From Scytonema sp. UIC 10036 (lineage in GTDB: Bacteria > Cyanobacteriota > Cyanobacteriia > Cyanobacteriales > Nostocaceae), in assembly GCF_009725235.1 (NCBI RefSeq), contig NZ_WJFC01000300.1, positions 1 through 12,335 of the forward strand: a stretch of DNA of 12,335 bases, read 5' to 3'. Under the pieces are notes generated by a model. The model worked only from the letters and a program-made list of their open reading frames with translations. It did no database searches and was not told where the DNA came from. Of the stretch, positions 7,530 through 12,335 are shown piece by piece. The position numbers and the translations under genes were made by a program. Position 1 is the stretch's first letter. Every line of letters starts with the position of its first letter.

Positions 7530-7985
7530 ATGACTATTTACTTTTACAACACTCGTGAAAAATACGGCTGTTTTTCTAATTTTTCAGATCATGGTTTTGA
7601 ATTAGACGGTCTTTATTGGTATACAAGCGAACATTACTTTCAAGCACAAAAGTTCGTAGGTACACCTCATGTAGAACAGATACGTCTAGTAAAAACACCT
7701 AAAGATGCTGCGAGAATGGGACGGGATAGGAACCGTCCTTTGCGTCCAGATTGGGAACAAGTGAAAGACGGAATCATGAAGAAAGCAGTACTGCGTAAGT
7801 TTCAAACTCATGCTGATATTAAAGAAATTTTGCTGTCCACAGGGGATGCAGAACTTGTTGAGAATTCGCCTATCGATTACTACTGGGGTTGCGGTGCGGA
7901 CGGTAGCGGGAAAAATATGTTAGGAAAAATCTTAATGGAAGTTCGAGAAATATTGCGTGACAGTGAGTTGGTGGTTGGTGGTTAG
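7530..7985 (+). CDS. NADAR family N-glycosidase (YbiA-like)
   Basis: NADAR/YbiA proteins are N-glycosidases. E. coli YbiA and its plant relatives split the N-glycosidic bond of early riboflavin-pathway intermediates, and relatives act on ADP-ribose derivatives. The 151-residue protein aligns well from memory with E. coli YbiA: YGCFSNF, WYTSEHYFQAQKF (with the catalytic-type E34), ARMGRDRNRPLRPDWE, and YYWGCGADGSGKNMLGKILMEVRE. The full domain is present and should be active. The C-terminus ends SELVVGG, and the last codons and the TAG stop come from a TTRGTGG heptamer array. No Shine-Dalgarno sequence is visible before the ATG. It is divergent from the kinase gene, and the TPR gene follows on the same strand after a hairpin. 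A detox or damage-control role is inferred from the family only; no riboflavin gene is in the window. Confidence 0.92.
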   Translation: MTIYFYNTREKYGCFSNFSDHGFELDGLYWYTSEHYFQAQKFVGTPHVEQIRLVKTPKDAARMGRDRNRPLRPDWEQVKDGIMKKAVLRKFQTHADIKEILLSTGDAELVENSPIDYYWGCGADGSGKNMLGKILMEVREILRDSELVVGG

Positions 7986-7988
7986 TGG
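7968..7988. repeat. Heptamer array TTGGTGG-TTGGTGG-TTAGTGG across the NADAR stop codon
   Basis: Three contiguous heptamers run through the 3' end of the NADAR gene; the third contains the TAG stop at 7983-7985. The same TTAGTGG unit builds the longer array at 12198-12253 upstream of pyrF. Confidence 0.65.
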
Positions 7989-8007
7989 TCAAGTGATTTT
8001 CACTTGA
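7989..8007 (+). terminator. Hairpin directly after the NADAR gene, weak terminator candidate
   Basis: TCAAGTGA and TCACTTGA form a perfect 8-bp stem with a TTT loop, starting 3 bp after the NADAR stop codon. No T tract follows, so it may instead protect the mRNA 3' end or be read through into the TPR gene. Confidence 0.35.
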
Positions 8008-8161
8008 TGTAAAGATGCAGGTTAATTTTGGGAAGACTAAATGTATTATCACCATTAACAGAGAACGGTCGATGTGGAAAGGCGGATGGAATCTTAGCTC
8101 AAAAAACACGGTTCCCTTGCAACCACCTGCAGCGTACCTAAAAGCAAGGAAATCTGAGACA

Positions 8162-9163
8162 ATGACTCAGGATGTTAGCCAAAATTCACAAGAGGAAGTA
8201 TTGCTTCCACAGGCGCAAGATGACCATTCTTTGGAAGCCAACAGACTTTTGCGTCAAGGAATTCAACAGCAACAAGCTGGTGATTTGCCTGTAGCCATGA
8301 AATCTTTACAAGAATCTTTAGCACTTTTTCAGGCAGTTGGAGATGGTGAAAAACAAGCACAGGTGCTTTCTTGTTTGGGATTGATAGCTTATACCTTGGG
8401 AGACTACAAAAGTGCGATTTCCTACTCCCAACAATGTTTGACTTTAGGAAAGGATGTGGCTGATTTGCGGATACATATGCAGGCGTACTCTCATTCGGGT
8501 AACGCACACCGCCACTTAGGGGACAATCACAAAGCCATGGAGTGTCTCCAAGAGTGTTTGAAAATAGCCCAAAAATTACAAGACAAGCGCAGTGAGGTAG
8601 CAGGGCTAAATAATTTGGGATTGGTTTATAAAGCATTGGGTAACCTGCCACAAGCTATCGAACTCAAGCAGCAAAGTCTAGAAATTGTACGGGAACTACA
8701 GGATCACTGGGGAGAAGAGCAAGTCTTGAAAAATCTCGGCAATGCTTGGTATGCTTTGGGAGACTATGGCAAAGCGATCGCTTACTACGAACAGTGTGTT
8801 AGAATTGCGTATTCCCTCAACAATCGCCGCAGTGCAGCACAAGTGTTAAAAAATTTGGGTAATGCTTGTTATGCAATAGGGGACTATGCCAGAGCTATTG
8901 TTTATTATGAAGAACGTTTGCAACTCGCAAGACACATTAACGACAAACGCAGTGAAGAACAGTCGTTGGGGAGTTTGGGAGTTGCTTGTGAAGCTTTGGG
9001 TGATTATGCTAAAGCCATTACGTATTACGAACAACGTTTGGACATTGCAAGAGTTCTGAGCGATCGCCGTAGCGAAGAACAAACCCTTAACAGTCTAAAA
9101 ACGGCTTGTTATGCTTTGGGTGACTATGCCCAGGCAATGAAATACCAGAATCATTATGAATGA
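8162..9163 (+). CDS. Tetratricopeptide repeat protein, eight 40-residue repeats
   Basis: The product is almost entirely TPR repeats of the 40-residue type, which form a curved helical scaffold for protein partners. Counting from the ATG at 8162, the G-D/N turn recurs at residues 40, 80, 120, 160, 200, 240, 280 and 320, an exact 40-residue period with no indel. The repeat reads roughly DxRSEEQxLxxLGxAC, then YALGDYAKAIxYYE. Repeats five to seven are closest to each other, suggesting late duplication. The last repeat stops 13 residues after its G-D turn without the usual capping helix. No enzymatic domain, signal peptide or membrane segment is present. The frame is open back to an ATG at 8015 (49 extra residues), but that stretch looks non-coding; AAGGA precedes the chosen start by 11 nt. 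It lies on the same strand as NADAR. The partner and role are unknown. Confidence 0.87.
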   Translation: MTQDVSQNSQEEVLLPQAQDDHSLEANRLLRQGIQQQQAGDLPVAMKSLQESLALFQAVGDGEKQAQVLSCLGLIAYTLGDYKSAISYSQQCLTLGKDVADLRIHMQAYSHSGNAHRHLGDNHKAMECLQECLKIAQKLQDKRSEVAGLNNLGLVYKALGNLPQAIELKQQSLEIVRELQDHWGEEQVLKNLGNAWYALGDYGKAIAYYEQCVRIAYSLNNRRSAAQVLKNLGNACYAIGDYARAIVYYEERLQLARHINDKRSEEQSLGSLGVACEALGDYAKAITYYEQRLDIARVLSDRRSEEQTLNSLKTACYALGDYAQAMKYQNHYE

Positions 9164-9167
9164 GCCA

Positions 9168-9854
9168 TTATGAATTCTCATCATTCTTTATAATTTTTAA
9201 TAATTCTAGGACTTCTTGTGTTTTTACTTGCGGAAATTCCGAGTAAAAATGGCTAACGCTCAAGAAATTTTTTGGTGTTGCCAAGACAATTAAGCGATCG
9301 CCCCACTGATGCAGCCAAGGTAGCAATTTTAGAGGTGCAACTGGGGAACAAAGCCAAATTTCTGCGGGATTTAGTTCTCTCAAAGACTTTGCGGCTACTG
9401 CCATTGTCATACCTGTAGCAATACCATCATCAACCAAAATAAGCGTAGCACCCTTAGCATCGACTTGGGGACAGGCAAAACCTAGTTGAACTTGAAGAAA
9501 TTGAGCTTGTTCGATCGCAGAGTTTAAAGCAACTTCTTTCAACTGCGAAGGTTGAATTTTCCGATAGAACCCTTGCTCCTCCCAAAGAACAATACCCGAA
9601 GCAGTGACTGCACCAATCGCCAACTCAGGATTTTCTGGATGGCTAATTTTTTTTGCCACTTCTATCGTTAGGGGACAACCCAACAGACGTGCAACTGGAA
9701 AAGCAATTGGTATTCCCCCACGTGGTAAAGCATAAACTATTGTTCTTGGCTTCACCCCAGAGTCAAGAGTTTGCTGGGTCAAAATATTCTGAATTGCCTG
9801 CGCTAGTTTTTCACCAGCTTGAGTGCGATCGGCAAAAAGTGGATTTTGTGGCAT
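9168..9854 (-). CDS. Predicted phosphoribosyltransferase (COG1926 type)
   Basis: This is a type I phosphoribosyltransferase-fold protein of 228 residues. The PRPP-binding loop is intact as LILVDDGIATGMT (about 138-150), with two acidic residues followed by the GIATG turn. An N-terminal ALPRGGIPIAFPVARLL (42-58) and EVAKKISHPENPELAIGAV (65-83) match the stand-alone COG1926 family common in cyanobacteria. The substrate of this family is not established, so no base specificity is claimed. There is no signal peptide. Some relatives are fused to a hydrolase domain; this one is not. The gene ends 4 bp from the stop of the convergent TPR gene, leaving no room for a terminator between them. It is divergent from the uracil-DNA glycosylase gene across 175 bp. 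No clear ribosome binding site precedes the ATG. Confidence 0.88.
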   Translation of the reverse strand: MPQNPLFADRTQAGEKLAQAIQNILTQQTLDSGVKPRTIVYALPRGGIPIAFPVARLLGCPLTIEVAKKISHPENPELAIGAVTASGIVLWEEQGFYRKIQPSQLKEVALNSAIEQAQFLQVQLGFACPQVDAKGATLILVDDGIATGMTMAVAAKSLRELNPAEIWLCSPVAPLKLLPWLHQWGDRLIVLATPKNFLSVSHFYSEFPQVKTQEVLELLKIIKNDENS

Positions 9855-10029
9855 GATTCTTGCCCAGCAGATGAAAACGCCGTTGCTTTATATAATGACT
9901 GATTTTTGCTCGAGTGTATGGATACGATAGTATGTTAGTAAGTAACAAATCACCTAAACAAAATCCGAGTTGCAAAGTCTGTTTATTCATAGCAGCTTGC
10001 ACCCGAACAAACCAGATATTTCCATCTTC

Positions 10030-10722
10030 ATGAGTAGCGAACAACTTAGCCTCTTTGGGGAATCAGACTTTGAGCAGTCTAACTTTGACCAAAAAGAGTT
10101 AATTCCCACAAGTGTTAAAATACCAATTCCTCGTGGAATCTATGCCAATGTAACTGAAATTGCACAACATTGCAACCAGTGTCACCGTTGTGATTTAGGG
10201 GACAGCCGTACCCATGCAGTTGTGGGACGAGGCAACTTGAAAGCACTCATCATGGTTGTGGGAGAAGCACCAGGTCAAAACGAAGACGAAACAGGTTTAC
10301 CATTTGTTGGTAAAGCAGGACAATTACTAGAGAAAATTCTTTCCTCAGTGAAGTTAGATACTGAGAAAGATGTGTATATTTGTAACGTAAATAAGTGCCG
10401 ACCACCAAGCAATCGCGTTCCAACTACAGAAGAGATGGAAGCTTGTAAACCCTATCTCATGGAGCAAATTCGCCTTGTCGATCCAAAAATCATACTTTTG
10501 ACAGGTGCGACTGCTGTCAAAGGTGTAATTGGAGACAAGCGAGGTATTACCCAAATTCGCGGTAAATGGATGGAATGGGATGGGCGTTTGTGTATGCCAA
10601 TTTTTCACCCCTCCTACTTGTTGCGTAACCAAAGCCGTGAAGTCGGTAGCCCAAAGTGGTTGATGTGGCAAGATATACAAGCAATACGTACCAAGTTTGA
10701 TGAAATTCGGAATAACAGCTAA
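10030..10722 (+). CDS. Uracil-DNA glycosylase, family 4, [4Fe-4S]
   Basis: Family-4 UDGs remove uracil arising from cytosine deamination or misincorporation, starting base excision repair. The four cluster cysteines are visible as C51-x2-C54 (CHRCDL), C123 (NKCRPPSN) and C139; the spacing 54-123-139 agrees closely with the thermophilic family-4 enzymes. Catalytic motif 1 is GEAPGQNED (78-86), followed by GLPFVGKAGQLL, and motif 2 is HPSYLLRN (193-200). The length of 230 residues is slightly above the family core because of a variable N-terminal tail, MSSEQLSLFGESDFEQ, whose QLSLF segment resembles a clamp-binding peptide (QxxL/I-type) and may contact the DNA polymerase sliding clamp; that is inference. 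The ATG at 10030 is preferred over a TTG at 9970, but no strong ribosome binding site is seen. Its TAA overlaps the stop codon of the opposing gene. Confidence 0.93.
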   Translation: MSSEQLSLFGESDFEQSNFDQKELIPTSVKIPIPRGIYANVTEIAQHCNQCHRCDLGDSRTHAVVGRGNLKALIMVVGEAPGQNEDETGLPFVGKAGQLLEKILSSVKLDTEKDVYICNVNKCRPPSNRVPTTEEMEACKPYLMEQIRLVDPKIILLTGATAVKGVIGDKRGITQIRGKWMEWDGRLCMPIFHPSYLLRNQSREVGSPKWLMWQDIQAIRTKFDEIRNNS

Positions 10723-11471
10723 CGCACCCGCACGCTTTCTGCTCTACAATCGCGTAACCAATTGCTAATCCCTTGAGCAATAACACCATTACTGCTATCC
10801 CTTGGCGGTGTGGGTGGCTGATTTTTTGGATAAGAACCAATTTGAGAAAACATCATCACAAACAGCCAACTGTCTTTTGCTTTTGTTAAAAACAGCCAGT
10901 GAAATTCCTGCAATTGAATTGCTTTTCCATTTATGTACTGGCGCTCTAAAGTTGTAAAAAAGACTTGCTCTACTCCCTCTGATTTAGTTCTCAGTGAATC
11001 TCTTGTATATTCACTAGGGTTAAGAGGTAGTGGTTCAAACTCAGGTTTTCCTGCAACGACTATATAACTGAAAGCCTCATTTTTCCTACTGAGGCGACGG
11101 GAACGTTGAGAAGCGCGATTGGCATAGCTAGGTAAATCACGCAACATTTGTGTTATTAACGCTTCTAAGTTTTGATTTGAGCAAAAATCCTTCTTTGCTG
11201 CTACAACTATTCTGCTCATACCCAAGCTCGGCTGAGCAATCCCTTTCGTCCTCGTTTTTATCCTCGTTCCCAGGCTGAGCCTGGGAATGCCTATAGTGAG
11301 GCTCTGCCTCACATCCCCTAATATGATTTCTTTATGTTTCACTTGAGAACTAGAGGCTCTGCCTCTAGGGATGCGTTCCCAGGCTGAGCCTGGGAACGAG
11401 AGAGACACCAGCCAGAAGCCACAGCAAAGAAACCAAAAGCCATAATTTTTCAATTTGACTTTTGACTTCAT
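10719..11471 (-). CDS. Predicted exported protein of unknown function, coupled to pyrF and carrying an in-frame repeat insertion
   Basis: This is a 250-residue protein resembling uncharacterised cyanobacterial proteins; I can name no function. The ATG at 11471-11469 overlaps the pyrF stop in an ATGA arrangement, which favours translational coupling; an ATG at 11507 inside pyrF is less likely. The N-terminus is a signal-peptide-like [19 protein letters not shown] (about residues 6-24). Residues 24 to about 70 are encoded by a 138-bp palindromic repeat and read like repeat-derived peptide ([26 protein letters not shown]). The conserved-looking mature domain begins about [18 protein letters not shown] and includes [33 protein letters not shown] and [25 protein letters not shown]. 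Near the C-terminus are a Pro-rich [11 protein letters not shown] and a short helix. Its TAG overlaps the UDG TAA by 4 bp. The insert could disturb export, or the gene may be decaying. Confidence 0.75.
   Translation of the reverse strand: MKSKVKLKNYGFWFLCCGFWLVSLSFPGSAWERIPRGRASSSQVKHKEIILGDVRQSLTIGIPRLSLGTRIKTRTKGIAQPSLGMSRIVVAAKKDFCSNQNLEALITQMLRDLPSYANRASQRSRRLSRKNEAFSYIVVAGKPEFEPLPLNPSEYTRDSLRTKSEGVEQVFFTTLERQYINGKAIQLQEFHWLFLTKAKDSWLFVMMFSQIGSYPKNQPPTPPRDSSNGVIAQGISNWLRDCRAESVRVR
11263..11400. repeat. 138-bp palindromic repeat element (MITE-like) with 28-bp terminal inverted repeats, inside the pyrF-coupled gene
   Basis: The ends 11263-11290 and 11373-11400 are inverted repeats matching at 27 of 28 positions. 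Each end is itself a hairpin, TTCCCAGGC-TGA-GCCTGGGAA. Inside are two more 3-nt-loop hairpins, GTGAGGC-TCT-GCCTCAC (11296-11312) and TAGAGGC-TCT-GCCTCTA (11351-11367), so the layout is A-B-spacer-B'-A'. I recognise the GTTCCCAGGCTGAGCCTGGGAAC core as a dispersed repeat in Nostocales genomes. The span is 46 codons exactly and keeps the host frame open. No clear target duplication is visible. Confidence 0.85.
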
Positions 11472-12187
11472 GAGACGATTGCCAACTCCTCGCAAATTTT
11501 TTTCCAAGCTAATTCTGGATTGTCAGATGCAGTAATGGGACGTCCAACCACAAGATAATCAGCTCCTGCTTTAAGTGCTTGTGATGGGGTAAGCGATCGC
11601 GCCTGATCTTTTGCTTCTGCCCAAGTTGGGCGTACCCCCGGACAAACGAGCAAAAAATCTTTTCCACAAGTTTGTCGCAGTTGTGCAACTTCTTGAGGTG
11701 AACACACGGCTCCATCCAAGCCCATCTCTTGAGCCATTAACAACATCTCAAGAACATACTCTGGTAATTCTAAAGGAATTTTTAAATCAAATGCCAATTG
11801 TCTGGAAGAAATACTTGTCAGCAGTGTAATGGCAATTAACTTTGGCGGTTTTACACCTGCCGATGATGCCCCCACTTGTACCGCTTCAGTTGCAGCTTTA
11901 AGAGCCTCTTTACCAGATATAGTATGAATTGTCAATAAATCCACACCATAACGAGATGCCGCACGACAAGCACCTGCAACAGTGTTGGGGATGTCATGAA
12001 ATTTTAAATCCAGGAAAATACGCTTTTGCCGAGATTTTAGCAGTTCCAGAATTTTTGGTCCCGTGCTTGTAAACAACTCCAGACCTACTTTCCAAAAACT
12101 GACTTGCTCGAGTCTTTCAACAAGATCTATTGCTGAGCGTTCATCTGGTACATCTAAAGCCACAATAACTCGATCTTCGGCATTCAT
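11468..12187 (-). CDS. pyrF: Orotidine 5'-phosphate decarboxylase
   Basis: PyrF converts OMP to UMP, the last step of de novo pyrimidine synthesis, in the cytoplasm. The 239 residues match the usual bacterial length. The active-site residues are all visible: D12 (VIVALDVPD), K33 ([10 protein letters not shown]), and the catalytic D60-x-K62...D65 in [12 protein letters not shown], with IHTISG and LLVCPGVRP further on and the phosphate-binding R216 in YLVVGRPIT near the C-terminus. The start ATG at 12187-12185 gives the standard N-terminus [13 protein letters not shown]. No Shine-Dalgarno sequence is clear; a 14-mer tandem array begins 10 bp upstream. The stop TGA overlaps the start of the downstream gene (ATGA), so the two are probably one operon. 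A HIP1 site is at 11593-11600. The carB gene of the same pathway is on the same strand 10 kb away and not linked to it transcriptionally. Confidence 0.97.
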   Translation of the reverse strand: MNAEDRVIVALDVPDERSAIDLVERLEQVSFWKVGLELFTSTGPKILELLKSRQKRIFLDLKFHDIPNTVAGACRAASRYGVDLLTIHTISGKEALKAATEAVQVGASSAGVKPPKLIAITLLTSISSRQLAFDLKIPLELPEYVLEMLLMAQEMGLDGAVCSPQEVAQLRQTCGKDFLLVCPGVRPTWAEAKDQARSLTPSQALKAGADYLVVGRPITASDNPELAWKKICEELAIVS

Positions 12188-12197
12188 GTGTAAGAGG

Positions 12198-12280
12198 TAG
12201 TGGTTAGTTGTTAGTGGTTAGTTGTTAGTGGTTAGTTGTTAGTGGTTAGTTGTTTGTTGTTGGTTGTTAGTTGTTAGTGG
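12198..12280. repeat. Tandem 14-mer (double heptamer) array upstream of pyrF
   Basis: Four perfect contiguous copies of TAGTGGTTAGTTGT (12198-12253) are followed by decayed units (12254-12280). Each 14-mer is two related heptamers, TTAGTGG and TTAGTTG. The array lies between the pyrF start codon and the AT-rich DNA at 12281-12335, so the pyrF leader transcript would carry it if the promoter is in that AT-rich stretch. No gene is seen in 12188-12335. Confidence 0.9.
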
Positions 12281-12335
12281 ATTTTATTATTAGTAATAAA
12301 AAAAATCTAATATATAATAAAAATTAAGTAATAAA

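Noticed and set aside
4708..7985. Uma2 nuclease, Ser/Thr kinase and NADAR as a new defence system
   Set aside because: Each has relatives in phage-defence settings, but Uma2 and WD40 kinases are very common in cyanobacteria. The NADAR gene is divergent and YbiA-like, and there is no operon or mobile context to support it.
8015..8161. N-terminal 49-codon extension of the TPR protein
   Set aside because: The sequence reads like spacer, does not fit the TPR period, and has a less suitable start; it cannot be fully excluded.
8175..8651. Minus-strand 158-codon frame opposite the TPR gene
   Set aside because: It is a shadow of the repetitive TPR coding sequence, with no recognisable domain.
10547..10840. 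Minus-strand frame of 97 codons across the UDG 3' end
   Set aside because: It overlaps two genes with convincing protein features and encodes no recognisable motif.
1..12187. carB, pyrF, phosphoribosyltransferase, UDG and NADAR as one pyrimidine/nucleobase gene cluster
   Set aside because: The genes lie on different strands with unrelated genes, promoters and terminators between them, and the phosphoribosyltransferase substrate is unknown. The shared nucleotide theme is most likely coincidence.

Overview
The window looks like chromosomal DNA of a filamentous, heterocyst-type (Nostocales) cyanobacterium. The evidence is eight copies of the HIP1 octamer GCGATCGC, several blocks of 7-bp tandem repeats of the STRR type (CCCCARY, GACAAAT and TTAGTGG families), AT-rich spacers, and protein types that are expanded in these organisms: a Uma2/DUF820 nuclease, a Ser/Thr kinase fused to WD40 repeats, a 40-residue TPR protein, and a Dps with a His-type ferroxidase site. 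No tRNA, rRNA, CRISPR array, transposase or phage gene was seen.

Layout. 1-1949 (-): the N-terminal 649 codons of carB, cut by the window edge. 1950-2458: a gene-free, repeat-rich spacer with a strong terminator for dps. 2459-3013 (-): dps. 3014-3452: a spacer with a probable dps promoter, an STRR block and a doubtful 26-codon ORF. 3453-4490 (+): a likely two-gene unit, a small unknown protein with a CWC motif followed by a protein with a beta-rich N-terminal domain and a thioredoxin-like [2Fe-2S] domain. 4708-7381 (-): an integral-membrane Ser/Thr kinase with WD40 repeats, followed 94 bp downstream by a Uma2-type nuclease. 7530-9163 (+): a YbiA-type NADAR N-glycosidase, then a TPR protein. 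9168-9854 (-): a phosphoribosyltransferase, convergent with the TPR gene at a 4-bp distance. 10030-10722 (+): a family-4 [4Fe-4S] uracil-DNA glycosylase. 10719-12187 (-): pyrF and, coupled to it by an ATGA overlap, a predicted exported protein of unknown function whose stop codon overlaps that of the glycosylase.

How the genes relate. carB and pyrF are both de novo pyrimidine genes but lie about 10 kb apart and are probably not one unit. Most other genes are single transcription units in a housekeeping-plus-accessory mosaic. I see no convincing new multi-gene defence or biosynthetic system.

The most notable theme is small repeats entering protein-coding sequence. A 138-bp symmetric palindromic element (a multiple of 3) lies in frame just behind the signal-peptide core of the pyrF-coupled gene. 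A purine-rich repeat sharing a 14-bp word with a nearby intergenic block forms the interdomain linker of the [2Fe-2S] protein. A TTRGTGG heptamer array supplies the last codons and the stop of the NADAR gene. The Dps protein has His at the position that is Asp in classical Dps ferroxidase sites.
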